The notes under the pieces: generated by a model
Databases searched by the model: none
What the model was told of the DNA's origin: nothing
Seen by the model: only the letters and a program-made list of their open reading frames with translations
Translations under genes and position numbers: made by a program
Shown here: positions 25,581 to 34,568 of the stretch, one piece after another
How the letters are laid out: each line of letters starts with the position of its first letter
Numbering within the stretch: the stretch's first letter is position 1
Source: Cnuibacter physcomitrellae
GTDB taxonomy: Bacteria; Actinomycetota; Actinomycetes; Actinomycetales; Microbacteriaceae
Assembly (NCBI RefSeq): GCF_014640535.1
Contig: NZ_BMHD01000001.1
Coordinates: forward strand, 2,048,214 to 2,112,213
Direction of reading: 5' to 3'
Length of the DNA stretch: 64,000 nt

Positions 25581-26078
25581 CTACTTCTTGCCCGGTCCGC
25601 CCCCTTTCCCGTTTCCGTTCCCGTTGTTGTTGCCCGGGCCCTTGTTCGGCTTGTCGCCGCCGGGGCCCTTGTCGTCCGACTCGTCGGAGGGGGCGGTCTC
25701 CTCGGCGGGCGTGGTCTCCTCGGACGGGGCCGGATCGGTGGAGACCGTCTCCGGGGCGGTCGTCTCCTCGGGCGTCGTGGTCTCCCCCGCGGGCTGCAGG
25801 TCGGAGCGCACGAGGTCGATGTTCTGCTGCACGATCTGAACCCGATCGGCGGTGATCGTCCCCGCGGCCTCGGCCGCGTCGAGGGAGGCCTGCAGCTGGT
25901 CGAGCGAGGCGAGCGCCCCCGTCGTGTCGCCCGCCGAGGCGTGATCGGCGACCTGGACGACCGCGCTCTGCAGCGTGGCCGCCGTCGCCTGATCGAGGGA
26001 GTCGTCGCTGGAGGCGCATCCGGCGACCATCACGACGGCCAGCGCGACGGGGACCATCCCGAGCATCCGGCGCCTCAT
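25581..26078 (-). CDS. Lipoprotein with Thr/Pro/Glu and Gly/Asn-rich tail
   Basis: 165 residues. The signal peptide MRRRMLGMVPVALAVVMVAGC ends in a lipobox (VAGC), so Cys21 is probably lipidated. A helical region of about 85 residues (LDQATAATLQSAVVQVADHA and LDQLQASLDAAEAAGTI) follows, then a disordered tail (ETTTPEETTAPE, then GNNNGNGNGKGGGPG). It is the last gene of the kinase operon and overlaps the kinase stop by three bases, so it may be an envelope partner or substrate of that kinase. The family is not recognised. Confidence 0.75.
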   Translation of the reverse strand: MRRRMLGMVPVALAVVMVAGCASSDDSLDQATAATLQSAVVQVADHASAGDTTGALASLDQLQASLDAAEAAGTITADRVQIVQQNIDLVRSDLQPAGETTTPEETTAPETVSTDPAPSEETTPAEETAPSDESDDKGPGGDKPNKGPGNNNGNGNGKGGGPGKK

Positions 26079-27379
26079 GGCGTCACGCTCTCGAGCAGCT
26101 GCTGCAGATGCGAGCCCAGTGGTTCGTCGACCGGGGGGAGCTGAGGCGGCACGGAGTCGCCGGCACTCGCGCCGAGAAGGAGGAGCGCGGTGGTCGTGAT
26201 GACGGCGAGCACCACCAGGGCGATCGCGACGAGGATCCAGAACCGCGGGCTCAGCCGGCGTCGACGCGGACCCGCGAACGTGGCCGTCGTCTCGAGGGTG
26301 TCGGCCGGCTCGGGCCGAGGGTCGCGGACGAAGATCCGCTCCGCACGAGCGGCCGCTCGCGGCCGGGCCTCCGCCTGGCTGGGCGAGGCGGGAGGCGCCT
26401 CGCGCTGGTCCTGCGGCGGCTCCATGGCGACCGTGGGCTCGTCGGGGTCGAGGGCCGTGACGGAGACGAGCGGGAGGGTCGCGCCCTCGAGGATGGCCGT
26501 CGCGGCCGTGCCCTCGTCCTGCGCCGGCCTCTCCGCCATCTCGGCCGCACGCCGGGCGACATCCGCCGCCGACGGGCGGGCGGCCGGGTCGAAGGCCGTC
26601 ATCGTCGTCAGCAGCGACTTCCACTCGTAGCCGACGTTGCCCGGGATCTCCGGCTGCTTCGTCAGGCGCGCCATCAGCGTCTCGTGCATCGTGCCGGCCC
26701 CGAACGGCCGCTGCCCGGTGAGCGACTCGAGCAGCAGCAGGCCGAGCGTGTAGATGTCGGATGCGGGCACCGGCGACTCGCCGCGCGCCTGCTCCGGGGC
26801 CAGGTAGGCCGCCGTGCCGATCAGGGTGCCGGGGGTGGTCACCCGCGTGGAGTCGACGAGGTACGCGATGCCGAAGTCCGTCAGGGTCGCGCGGAAGGTC
26901 GCCGGATCCGTGGGCGCGGCGGGCCGCAGCAGGACGTTGGACGGCTTGATGTCGCGGTGCACCACCCCCGCCGCGTGGACGACGGCGAGCGCCCCCGCGA
27001 GGTCGGCGGCCATCCGCGCCACATCGAGGGTGTCGACGGCGCCCTCCTCGTCGAGTCGCCGACGCAGCGTGGGCCCGTCGATCAGCTCCATGACGAGGTA
27101 GGCGTGATCGCTCCCGTCGACGTGGGCGTCGAACAGCGTGACGAGCGACGGATGGCTGAGCGCGGCGAGCAGGCGCGTCTCGGAGAGACGTCGGGCCTGG
27201 TCGGCCGGCTCGGCTGCTCCGGCGTTGAACAGCTTCACGGCGACGTCGCGGCCGAGCATCTCGTCGCGGGCGCGGTACACGCGCGCCATGCCGCCCTGTC
27301 CGAGCTGGCCGACGAGCCTGTACCTGCCGCCGAGCAGCTCGCCCGTGCGCGGGGCAGGCGTCTCGAGCAGGTCGGACAT
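26075..27379 (-). CDS. Membrane-anchored serine/threonine protein kinase (PknB type)
   Basis: 434 residues. The kinase domain spans about 18-280: Gly-rich loop GQLGQGGMARVYRA, ATP lysine K49 (VAVKLF), catalytic loop HRDIKPSN (D143), DFG at 168 and the APE region YLAPEQARGE. A Pro/Ala-rich juxtamembrane segment, then a transmembrane helix (FWILVAIALVVLAVITTTALLLL, about 380-405) and a short extracellular tail follow. No PASTA repeats are present, unlike PknB itself. It lies two bases after DUF6458 and overlaps a lipoprotein gene, so the three form an operon, probably concerned with envelope signalling. Confidence 0.93.
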   Translation of the reverse strand: MSDLLETPAPRTGELLGGRYRLVGQLGQGGMARVYRARDEMLGRDVAVKLFNAGAAEPADQARRLSETRLLAALSHPSLVTLFDAHVDGSDHAYLVMELIDGPTLRRRLDEEGAVDTLDVARMAADLAGALAVVHAAGVVHRDIKPSNVLLRPAAPTDPATFRATLTDFGIAYLVDSTRVTTPGTLIGTAAYLAPEQARGESPVPASDIYTLGLLLLESLTGQRPFGAGTMHETLMARLTKQPEIPGNVGYEWKSLLTTMTAFDPAARPSAADVARRAAEMAERPAQDEGTAATAILEGATLPLVSVTALDPDEPTVAMEPPQDQREAPPASPSQAEARPRAAARAERIFVRDPRPEPADTLETTATFAGPRRRRLSPRFWILVAIALVVLAVITTTALLLLGASAGDSVPPQLPPVDEPLGSHLQQLLESVTP

Positions 27380-27381
27380 GC

Positions 27382-27645
27382 TCAGACCAGCGGGTCGCCG
27401 TTGTCGCTGGTGCGGCGCTGGGTGACCTGCTCCCCGCTGGCGGGGTCGACGGCGGTGCGCGAGGTCGAGACGGTCGACCGGCGCCGCAGCATCAGCACGA
27501 GGCTGATGAGGAACACCACGACGCCCGCGCCCATGAGGATGTAGCCGATGAGGCTGAGGTTCACGAAGCCGCCGAGGTCGACGTTGACGGCGAAGGCGAG
27601 GATCGCTCCGATGACGAACAGCGCGATGCCGGTTCCGATGCCCAT
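27382..27645 (-). CDS. DUF6458 small membrane protein
   Basis: 87 residues starting MGIGTGIALFVIGAILAFAV, with two transmembrane helices joined by NVDLGGFVNLSLIGYILMGA, and a cytoplasmic tail SRTAVDPASGEQVTQRR. This is a common actinobacterial family of unknown function. An in-frame start 27 bases upstream is less likely because GGAAGAGAGGG precedes this ATG. It heads the kinase-lipoprotein operon. Confidence 0.82.
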   Translation of the reverse strand: MGIGTGIALFVIGAILAFAVNVDLGGFVNLSLIGYILMGAGVVVFLISLVLMLRRRSTVSTSRTAVDPASGEQVTQRRTSDNGDPLV

Positions 27646-27692
27646 GGGGCCCTCTCTTCCTGGCCGTGTCACGGCCGCGTCGGGTCCGCCGG

Positions 27693-27709
27693 AGGTTAGG
27701 GTTGCCTAA
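27693..27709. promoter_or_regulatory. DtxR/IdeR-box-like sequence
   Basis: AGGTTAGGGTTGCCTAA matches the inner 17 bases of the known iron-box consensus TTAGGTTAGSCTAACCTAA at about 14 positions, with TTAGG/CCTAA arms. It lies between the DUF6458 gene and the ArsR-phosphatase fusion. The MntR/DtxR protein of this window or an IdeR elsewhere could bind it. This is by eye and without a matrix score. Confidence 0.4.
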
Positions 27710-27790
27710 AGTTCAATGTGAGTTCCGGCGGTCTGCGACCCTGCCTACCACGATTGAGTCAAACAGCATTGATCTTGTTGGGGAGGCGTG

Positions 27791-28456
27791 ATGAGGGAGG
27801 ACCTCGAGCGACGAGCCGCCGCCTTCGCCGCCCTGAGCGACCCGGCCCGCCTCCGCATCGTCGACCTCCTCACCGTGAGCGACCTCGCTCCGAAGGAGAT
27901 CGGCGCGGAGCTCGACATGCCGTCCAACCTGGTCTCCTTCCATCTCGGCGTGCTCGAGGAGCGCGGCATCATCACCCGGCGCGCGTCGGAGGGCGACGGG
28001 CGCCGCAACTACGTGCGGCTGAGGTCCGAGGCGTTCCGGACGCTCGAGGCCGACCCGATCCCCGTGGCCGGTCGGGTGCTCTTCGTCTGCACGGCGAACT
28101 CCGCGAGGTCGCAGCTGGCCGCGGGCGTCTGGGCGCAGGAGAGCGACATCCCGTGCGCGTCGGCGGGCACGCATCCCGGCCCGGCGGTGAACCCCCGCGC
28201 CGTCAGCGCCGCTCGACGGTGGAGCATCCCGCTCGTCGGCGAGATGGTGCCCCGCGCCTTCGCGGAGGTCCGTCGGGCCGGCGACTTCGTCGTCACCGTC
28301 TGCGACCGGGCGCACGAGCTCCTGCACGGCGCCGATCAGGCGCACTGGTCGATCCCCGATCCCGTCCGCGCCGACTCCGACTCGGCGTTCGACGACGTCG
28401 TCCGCGAGATCCGGGAGCGTGTCGCCGACATGCTCCCCCGCCTCACCCCGGCGTGA
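27791..28456 (+). CDS. ArsR-type HTH fused to low-molecular-weight tyrosine phosphatase/arsenate reductase domain
   Basis: 221 residues. The first 85 are an ArsR winged helix (FAALSDPARLRIVDLLTVSD, APKEIGAELDMPSNLVSFHLGV). Residues 94-221 are a low-molecular-weight phosphatase-fold domain with the P-loop CTANSAR (nucleophile C100, R106) and a late DPV loop that may hold the acid aspartate. The fusion is known in actinobacteria. It may sense and reduce arsenate, or the domain may be a sensor. The HTH lacks an obvious metal-binding CxC. ATG 27791 is chosen because GGGAGG sits at good spacing; GTG at 27788 is adjacent. A TTGAGTCAA palindrome at 27754-27762 could be its operator. No other ars gene is nearby. 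Confidence 0.87.
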   Translation: MREDLERRAAAFAALSDPARLRIVDLLTVSDLAPKEIGAELDMPSNLVSFHLGVLEERGIITRRASEGDGRRNYVRLRSEAFRTLEADPIPVAGRVLFVCTANSARSQLAAGVWAQESDIPCASAGTHPGPAVNPRAVSAARRWSIPLVGEMVPRAFAEVRRAGDFVVTVCDRAHELLHGADQAHWSIPDPVRADSDSAFDDVVREIRERVADMLPRLTPA

Positions 28457-28587
28457 CCTCGAGAGTCGGCGGGCACGGGGCCGGGCCGACTCCCCGGACG
28501 ACGTCGTACCGCGGTGCCATCGCCAGGTGCGGCCTCGGCACCGGAGGGTGACGCGCGGCGGGTGACCGCATCCGTAGCGTGAGCCCC

Positions 28588-29355
28588 ATGCAGATCACCA
28601 CGACCGACATGGGGCTGGTCGCCCGCGTGCAGAACCTCACCAAGACCTACGGCCGCGCCAACGACGGCACCCGCGTCGACGCCCTCCGCGAGGTGACGAT
28701 CGGAGTCCGCCGCGGCGAGTTCACGGCCGTGATGGGGCCCTCGGGGTCGGGGAAGTCGACGCTCATGCACATCCTCGCGGGGCTCGACTCCCCGACGAGC
28801 GGCCAGGCGTGGCTCGGCGACACGGCGATCGAGGGGCTCGACGACACGGCGCTCACGGTGCTGCGGCGGCGACGCGTGGGCTTCGTGTTCCAGGCGTTCA
28901 ACCTGGTGCCCACCCTCGATGTGAAGCAGAACATCCTGCTGCCCTTCGACCTCGACAACCGGAAGCCCACCGCCTCCGAGACGTTCTGGATCGACACCCT
29001 CGTCGACACCCTGGGCCTGCAGGATCGGCTGCGCCACCGCCCGCATCAGCTCTCGGGCGGACAGCAGCAGCGCGTCGCGATCGCGCGGGCCCTCGCCACC
29101 CGACCCGACCTCATCGTCGCCGACGAGCCGACCGGAAACCTCGACTCCCGAACCGGACGCGACGTGCTCACCCTCCTCACGGCCGCGGTCGCGCGATACG
29201 GGCAGAGCATCGCGATGGTCACGCACGACCCGATCGCGGCGAGCTTCGCCGACCGCGTGCTGTTCCTCGCCGACGGCCGCATCGTCGGCGACATCCCCCA
29301 GTCGAGCCCCGAGCAGATCTCGTCGATCATGCTGCGGATGGAGACGGCGGCGTGA
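28588..29355 (+). CDS. MacB/LolD-type ABC transporter ATP-binding protein
   Basis: 255 residues. Walker [11 protein letters not shown]-loop [15 protein letters not shown], signature LSGGQQQR, Walker [13 protein letters not shown] and switch histidine MVTHD are all intact. The form of the Q-loop and the GNLD after Walker B place it in the MacB/LolD/FtsE group that works with FtsX-like permeases. It shares a GTGA overlap with the following permease, which is therefore its partner. ATG 28588 is used; a GTG nine bases upstream is possible. Confidence 0.93.
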   Translation: MQITTTDMGLVARVQNLTKTYGRANDGTRVDALREVTIGVRRGEFTAVMGPSGSGKSTLMHILAGLDSPTSGQAWLGDTAIEGLDDTALTVLRRRRVGFVFQAFNLVPTLDVKQNILLPFDLDNRKPTASETFWIDTLVDTLGLQDRLRHRPHQLSGGQQQRVAIARALATRPDLIVADEPTGNLDSRTGRDVLTLLTAAVARYGQSIAMVTHDPIAASFADRVLFLADGRIVGDIPQSSPEQISSIMLRMETAA

Positions 29356-30755
29356 GCGCCGCGGTCCGTTCCCCGCTTCTCGAGCACCGCGCGACGGTGC
29401 TCGTCGCCGGGTTGAGCGCCTGCCTCGGGACGCTGCTGCTCGAGGTGACGGGGGCGCTCGGCACCGTCGTCGAGGCGAGCCCGCTCGGCGACTTCGGCAC
29501 CGTGCGACTGGCGCTCCTCGTGGTGGCCGGCACCTTCCTCACGATCGCGGTCTACGTCGCCGCGGTCGTCACCGCCAACACGGTCGCGACGCTCATCGCC
29601 GGGCGCCGCCGCCTGATCGCCCTCCACCGGCTGCTGGGATCGACCGCGTCGACCGAGCGGCGACGGATCGCCCGCGAGGGATTGGCGGCGGGCTCCATCG
29701 GCGCGGTGCTCGGGCTGCTGGTCGGGGTCGGGCTCTCCGCCGCCCTGGTCGGCGTGGCCGTGGCGACGGACGTCATGCCCTCGCTGGCCTACGACTTCGC
29801 GCGGCCCGAGCTGCTGCTCCCGCTCGTGATCGTCGTCCTCACCACCTGGCTGGCCTCGTTCGTCGGCGCCCGGCGCGTGCTCGACGTGACGCCGCTCGAG
29901 GCCACCTCCGGCGCGGTCGAGCCGCCCGTCGCCACCGCACCACGGCGACGACTCGTGGGGACGATCGTGCTGCAGGTGCTCGGATGCGGGCTGCTCGCCC
30001 TCGGGATCGTGGTCGGCCTGCTGTTCGGGCCGCTGGGGCTCATGATCGCGCTCCCCGGCGGGATCCTCTCCTTCACGGGCATCGTCGTGGGGGCGCCGCT
30101 GCTCATGCCCGGCGCGCTGCGCCTCGCGGGGCGGCTGCTCGGCCGGTCGGCGGCCGCGCGTCTCGCGGCCGCGAACGCCGTGCGCAACCCGGAGCGGAGC
30201 GCCCGCTCGACCATCGGGCTCGTCATCGGCGTCACGCTCGTGACGACGTTCGTCGTGGCCATGGAGAGCTTCCGCACCATCATGCTGAACGCCCAGGCGC
30301 AGTCGCCCGAGTCGTACGCCGGCGTGGAGCAGGTGCTCGACGCCATCACGGCGGTGTTCCTGGTGATGATCGGGTTCTCGGCCGTGATCGCCGCGGTGGG
30401 GATGGTCAACTCTCTCTCGCTGAGCGTGCTGCAGCGTCAGCGTGAGCTCGGCCTCCTGCGCGTACTCGGGTTCACCGCGCGCGAGGTGCGCTCGATGGTG
30501 CTCGCCGAGGCGGCGCAGCTGGCCGTGACGTCGATCATCGTCGGTCTGCTGCTCGGCACCGTCTACGGCTGGGCCGGCGCCCAGTCGCTGCTCGGCGGGA
30601 TCGGGAGGCCGCCCACCCTCATCCCCCCGGTCGTGCCCTGGCAGCTGCTCGTCGGCGCCGCCGTCGTGGCGACGGTGCTCACGCTCCTCGCGTCCGTCAC
30701 CCCGGCCCGCCGCGCGACCCGGGTGACCCCGATCGCGGCCCTCGCCGTGGACTGA
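29352..30755 (+). CDS. FtsX-like ABC permease
   Basis: 467 residues with about eight transmembrane helices in two FtsX-like sets: an N-terminal set (about 15-190) and a C-terminal set with [27 protein letters not shown], the hallmark MacB_PCD/FtsX coupling region. Between them are further helices ([20 protein letters not shown]). It lacks the large periplasmic core of true MacB. With the preceding ATPase it may export peptides, lipids or antibiotics by a mechanotransmission mode. It starts with GTG at 29352. The TetR gene converging on it 30 bases downstream regulates the opposite MFS pump. Confidence 0.88.
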   Translation: MSAAVRSPLLEHRATVLVAGLSACLGTLLLEVTGALGTVVEASPLGDFGTVRLALLVVAGTFLTIAVYVAAVVTANTVATLIAGRRRLIALHRLLGSTASTERRRIAREGLAAGSIGAVLGLLVGVGLSAALVGVAVATDVMPSLAYDFARPELLLPLVIVVLTTWLASFVGARRVLDVTPLEATSGAVEPPVATAPRRRLVGTIVLQVLGCGLLALGIVVGLLFGPLGLMIALPGGILSFTGIVVGAPLLMPGALRLAGRLLGRSAAARLAAANAVRNPERSARSTIGLVIGVTLVTTFVVAMESFRTIMLNAQAQSPESYAGVEQVLDAITAVFLVMIGFSAVIAAVGMVNSLSLSVLQRQRELGLLRVLGFTAREVRSMVLAEAAQLAVTSIIVGLLLGTVYGWAGAQSLLGGIGRPPTLIPPVVPWQLLVGAAVVATVLTLLASVTPARRATRVTPIAALAVD

Positions 30756-30785
30756 CGGCGACCGCGGCGTCGGGTCGCCGTCGGC

Positions 30786-31430
30786 TCAGCCGTCGGCGAG
30801 GAGCGCGCGGAGCGCGGCGCGGAGCGGACCGTCGAGGTCGGCCGGCCCCGCGCCAGCGAGCGGCTCGACGGCCGCCGACGACGAGCGGAGCATGACGATC
30901 CCCAGCAGCATCGAGATCGCCAGCTCGGCGCGAAGCAGGAACGGCTCCGAGCGGGGGTCGTCGGGATCCCGCCCGGCGACCGTCGCGATGCCACGCGCGT
31001 ACTGCAGGAGGATGCGGCGGCGGACCGCGTCGGCGGCCTCGTCTCCCGACGAGCGCAGGAGCAGCAGGAGCTGGAGCGGGTCGTCGCCGTCGGGACCGGT
31101 GCCGACGTGGGCGAGCATCTTCGTGATGACCTCGTCCACCGTCGTCGACGGTGTCCGGGTGTCGATGTCGAGCTCGTCGGACGTCCGCAGCATGCAGGCC
31201 TCGAACAGCCCCTCCTTCGACACGAAGTAGCGGTTGATCAGGGCCACGTTGACACCCGCGTCGGCGGCGATCTGCCGCACGGTCGTGGCCCGGTAGCCGT
31301 CGGTCGCGAAGCGCCGCCGGGCGGCCCGCACGAGCGAGCGCCGTGTGGCCGCGGAGTCGCGTCCTGTACGCACCTCGACGTCGTCGTCGTCCACGAGCCG
31401 CCTCCGAACCATGTAAACCCGCGTTGACAT
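30786..31430 (-). CDS. TetR-family repressor, divergent from an MFS pump
   Basis: 214 residues. The helix-turn-helix is clear (RRSLVRAARRRFATDGYRAT, TVRQIAADAGVNVALINRYFVSKEGLF). The ligand-binding half is Leu- and Arg-rich with no known motif. The second of two adjacent ATGs (31430) is chosen because GGAGG lies five bases upstream; ATG 31412 is an alternative that would place the operator wholly in the leader. A 20-bp dyad covers the start region and a second lies near the MFS gene, which supports autoregulation. Confidence 0.88.
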   Translation of the reverse strand: MSTRVYMVRRRLVDDDDVEVRTGRDSAATRRSLVRAARRRFATDGYRATTVRQIAADAGVNVALINRYFVSKEGLFEACMLRTSDELDIDTRTPSTTVDEVITKMLAHVGTGPDGDDPLQLLLLLRSSGDEAADAVRRRILLQYARGIATVAGRDPDDPRSEPFLLRAELAISMLLGIVMLRSSSAAVEPLAGAGPADLDGPLRAALRALLADG

Positions 31431-31476
31431 CATGCCCTCCCCCGCGCATACTCTTCAAGTCAGCATCTGTTTACTT
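31411..31476. promoter_or_regulatory. Two TetR operator dyads between tetR and the MFS gene
   Basis: ATGTAAACCCGCGTTGACAT at 31411-31430 is symmetric at 16 of 20 positions, and AAGTCAGCATCTGTTTACTT at 31457-31476 at 14 of 20. Both share the half-site GTAAAC with TGAC. The first lies over the tetR start, the second 12 bases before the MFS ATG. The protein encoded next to them is the obvious candidate ligand. Confidence 0.7.
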
Positions 31477-31488
31477 CCGAGGAGCGCC

Positions 31489-32976
31489 ATGTCCGCCACC
31501 ACCCACGGACCCACGACCGGCTCGACGCCGGCGGCACCGGTGCGGCGCTCCCGCGGCACCGCGATCGTCCTCTACCTCTCGCTCGGCGGCCTCTCGTTCG
31601 CCGTGCTGCAGTCGCTCGTCGCTCCCGCGCTGGGCACCATCGGCACCGATCTCGGTGTGGTCACCTCCGACGCGAGCTGGGTGCTGACCGCGTACCTCCT
31701 GTCGGCGGCGGTCCTCACGCCGATCCTCGGACGCCTCGGAGACATGGTCGGGAAGCGCCGGATCATCATCGTCGTCCTGGCACTGCTGCTCGTCGGCACG
31801 GTCGTCGCCGCGCTCGCCCCCAACCTCGGGATGCTCATCGTGGGACGCATCCTGCAGGGCGCGGCGGGCGCCGTGCTGCCGCTGTCGATCGGCATCGTCC
31901 GGGACGAGCTCCCGCGCGAGCGCGTCAGCGTCACCATCGGGCTGCTCTCGGCGATCTTCGGCATCGGCGCGGGCGTCGGGATCGTCGCGGCCGGCCCGAT
32001 CGTCGAGGCGCTGTCCTGGCACTGGCTGTTCTGGCTGCCGGCCATCCTGGTCGCGATCGCGCTCCTGGGTGCGATCTTCGGCATCCCCGAGTCGCCCGTG
32101 CGCACCCCGGGCCGGCTCGACTGGATCGGCACGATCATCCTCTCCGTCGGTCTCGTCGCCGTGCTCCTCGCGGTGAGCGAGGGCGAGAAGTGGGGTTGGG
32201 GCGACGGCAAGACCGTCGGGCTGCTCGTCCTCGGCGCGGTCGCGCTCGTGGTCTTCGTGATCGTCGAGCTCCGGGTCGCCGAGCCGCTGATCGACGTGCG
32301 ACTGTTCCGGCACCGCGGGGTCTGGACCGCCCACGTCGTCGCGCTCGCGTTCGGGTTCGCGATGTTCGGCACCTTCATCCTGGTGCCGACCCTGCTGCAG
32401 CTGCCGACCGTCCTCGGGTACGGATTCGGGAAGACCGTGAGCGAGTCGGGTCTCTACCTCCTGCCCACGGTCGTCGCCCTGGTGGTCTCCGGCGTCCTGG
32501 CCGGCATGCTGATCCGCCGCGTAGGGCCCAAGATCCCGATGGTGATCGGCGGCGTCGCCGTGACCACCGCCTTCCTGCTCCCCGCCTTCGGCCACGCCGA
32601 GATCTGGCAGATCGTGGTGTCGGGCATCCTGACCGGCATCGGCATCGGGATGGCCCTCGCGTCCACCTCGAACGCCATCGTCGAGAGCGTGCCCGCGTCG
32701 CAGACGAGCGAGGCGATTAGCGCCAACACCGTCATCCGGACGATCGGCTCCAGCGTCGGGACCGCGGTGATCGCCGCGGTGATCTCCTCGAACCTGACGC
32801 CGCAGGGCGCCCCCACCGACGACGCCTTCACGATCGGGTTCTGGGCGTCGGCGGGCGTCGGCGTGCTCGCGATCCTCGCCGCGCTCATCGCGCCCTCGTT
32901 CGCCGCCCGCCGCCGCGAGGCCGAGTCCGCCGGCGTGACCGACTTCCACGAGGGATCGACCGCCGAGTCGCGCTAG
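31489..32976 (+). CDS. MFS drug efflux transporter (DHA2 type)
   Basis: 495 residues and about 14 transmembrane helices. Recognisable elements are WVLTAYLLSAAVLTPILGRL, the cytoplasmic loop GRLGDMVGKRRI (motif A), LQGAAGAVLPLSIGIVRDEL and the glycine-rich segment IFGIGAGVGIVAAGPIVEAL at the motif C position. The C-terminal tail is short and polar. These pumps expel toxic compounds with proton exchange. GAGGAG precedes the ATG. The neighbouring TetR protein and its two dyads indicate inducible control. The substrate is unknown. Confidence 0.92.
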   Translation: MSATTHGPTTGSTPAAPVRRSRGTAIVLYLSLGGLSFAVLQSLVAPALGTIGTDLGVVTSDASWVLTAYLLSAAVLTPILGRLGDMVGKRRIIIVVLALLLVGTVVAALAPNLGMLIVGRILQGAAGAVLPLSIGIVRDELPRERVSVTIGLLSAIFGIGAGVGIVAAGPIVEALSWHWLFWLPAILVAIALLGAIFGIPESPVRTPGRLDWIGTIILSVGLVAVLLAVSEGEKWGWGDGKTVGLLVLGAVALVVFVIVELRVAEPLIDVRLFRHRGVWTAHVVALAFGFAMFGTFILVPTLLQLPTVLGYGFGKTVSESGLYLLPTVVALVVSGVLAGMLIRRVGPKIPMVIGGVAVTTAFLLPAFGHAEIWQIVVSGILTGIGIGMALASTSNAIVESVPASQTSEAISANTVIRTIGSSVGTAVIAAVISSNLTPQGAPTDDAFTIGFWASAGVGVLAILAALIAPSFAARRREAESAGVTDFHEGSTAESR

Positions 32977-33024
32977 CGGCCACGGAGCGCGGCGGGGGCG
33001 GGCGGGACCGCGTAGCCTCGGGGG

Positions 33025-34476
33025 ATGGACACCGCGACCGAGGACGAGGCGTTCCTGCGCGACGTGCAGCGCATCCAGTTCTCCCCGTTCTTCTCCCGCC
33101 TGGCGGACGTGACGCAGGTCGTCTCCCCCGCGTCACCCGGTTCGCCGGTGCACAACAGGCTGACGCACTCGCTGAAGGTGAGCGCGATCGCCCAGGGCAT
33201 CGCGCGCCGGCTCGCGGACGAGCACGGCGTGTCGGTGCCGTCGCGCGTGGTGCAGGCCGCGTCGTGCGCACACGACGTCGGGCATCCGCCGTTCGGCCAC
33301 CTCGGCGAGCGGGTGCTCGACCGCCTGGCACGGCACGAGCTCGGACTGCCGGACGGGTTCGAGGGCAACGCGCAGACCTACCGGATCCTCACCGCGCTGG
33401 CGGTCACCGGCGGTGTCGACCGGGGGCTGGGACTCACGGGTCAGACCCGCGCCGCCGTCGCGAAGTACCCGTGGAGTCCGCTGATCGCGCAGGATCCGGC
33501 GGCGCTGCCCGACGACGAGATCCCCAAGGGGCTGCAGCACCGGGGCGGGGCGTGGCAGGTGCCGAAGTACTCCTGCTACGTCATCGACGAGCCCGACCTG
33601 ATCGCCGCCCGCGACGAGGTGGGCGCGGAACCGCTGCGACAGACCCTCGCCGCCTCGGTCATGGACATCGCCGACGACATCGCGTACTCCGTGCACGACC
33701 TCGAGGACTTCTACCGCTCGGGCATCCTGAGCTACGCCGAGGTGGCGCTCGAGTTCAACACCTTCGTCGAGGACGCCCACGAGCTCGTCGACGCCGAGCT
33801 GCCCTCCACCACCGCCGCGGGAGCCGACGACCTGCCCCCGGGCGGGGCGCTCGAGAAGCTGCGCCGCAAGATCCGGCGGAAGGACGGCTGGGTCTACGAC
33901 GCCGACATCTTCTACGACTCGGTCGTCCAGGTGCGCGACGAGCTCGTCGACGGACTGCTCGCGCGCCCCTTCGACGCCTCCCTCGCCGCCGAGCACGCGA
34001 CCGCCGAGTTCACCGACCGCTGGATCACGCGCCTGGGCAGCGGGATCGTGCCCACCCCGGTCGACACCCTCCGCGCCGGCCCCGTGACGCTGGATGCGCG
34101 GACCTGGCACCTGGTCGAGGTGCTGAAGTTCGTGCACAAGCGCTTCGTGCTCAGCCGGACGGATCTCGCGGTCTACCAGCGCGGCCTCAGCGAGGTGCTC
34201 CAGCGATCCGTGCGGTCGCTGGTGGAGTGGACCGACGACCGGCTCGACGCCTCGCGCGTCCCCCGCCGACTGCGCGACCTCATCGCGATCGCGGAGGAGC
34301 AGTACTCTCAGCGGGCGATCCACGTCCCTCAGGGTTCGGCGCCGATCGCACAGCAGGCGCGCGCCCGGGCCGTGCTCGACTACGTGTCGTCGTTCACCGA
34401 CACGCAGGCCCTGGCCTTCGCGGAGGCCATCTCCGGCCGCAGCGACCGCCTCTGGTCCCTCGGCCGCGCCCTGTAG
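33025..34476 (+). CDS. dgt: Deoxyguanosinetriphosphate triphosphohydrolase-like HD protein
   Basis: 483 residues. The HD superfamily metal site is seen as H48 (NRLTHSL), H83-D84 in CAHDVGHPPFGH and a later Asp in VMDIADDIAYSVHDLEDF. The sequence FEGNAQTYRILT is a Dgt hallmark. The enzyme removes triphosphate from dGTP or other dNTPs and is thought to tune dNTP pools and replication fidelity. The N terminus is shorter than in some relatives but the catalytic core is complete. It lies 48 bases after the MFS gene, and a long hairpin follows. Confidence 0.92.
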   Translation: MDTATEDEAFLRDVQRIQFSPFFSRLADVTQVVSPASPGSPVHNRLTHSLKVSAIAQGIARRLADEHGVSVPSRVVQAASCAHDVGHPPFGHLGERVLDRLARHELGLPDGFEGNAQTYRILTALAVTGGVDRGLGLTGQTRAAVAKYPWSPLIAQDPAALPDDEIPKGLQHRGGAWQVPKYSCYVIDEPDLIAARDEVGAEPLRQTLAASVMDIADDIAYSVHDLEDFYRSGILSYAEVALEFNTFVEDAHELVDAELPSTTAAGADDLPPGGALEKLRRKIRRKDGWVYDADIFYDSVVQVRDELVDGLLARPFDASLAAEHATAEFTDRWITRLGSGIVPTPVDTLRAGPVTLDARTWHLVEVLKFVHKRFVLSRTDLAVYQRGLSEVLQRSVRSLVEWTDDRLDASRVPRRLRDLIAIAEEQYSQRAIHVPQGSAPIAQQARARAVLDYVSSFTDTQALAFAEAISGRSDRLWSLGRAL

Positions 34477-34488
34477 CCCGTCCGAGTG

Positions 34489-34563
34489 CCTGTTTTCGCG
34501 GCCTCTTTGGCGTTTCGCGGGGTCATTGGGCACGCGAAAGGTCAAAGAGGGCGCGAAAACAGG
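34489..34563. repeat. Hairpin with 31-base arms between convergent genes
   Basis: The arms at 34489-34519 and 34533-34563 pair at 28 of 31 positions with a 13-base loop. The left arm starts CCTGTTTTCGCGGCCTCTTT. It begins 12 bases after the dgt stop and ends 5 bases before the stop of the converging membrane protein gene, so it probably terminates both. Confidence 0.8.
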
Positions 34564-34568
34564 ATGCG

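Noticed and set aside
27646-27790. SAM, TPP or other riboswitch before the ArsR-phosphatase gene
   Set aside because: Only short palindromes are visible; no conserved aptamer core could be found.
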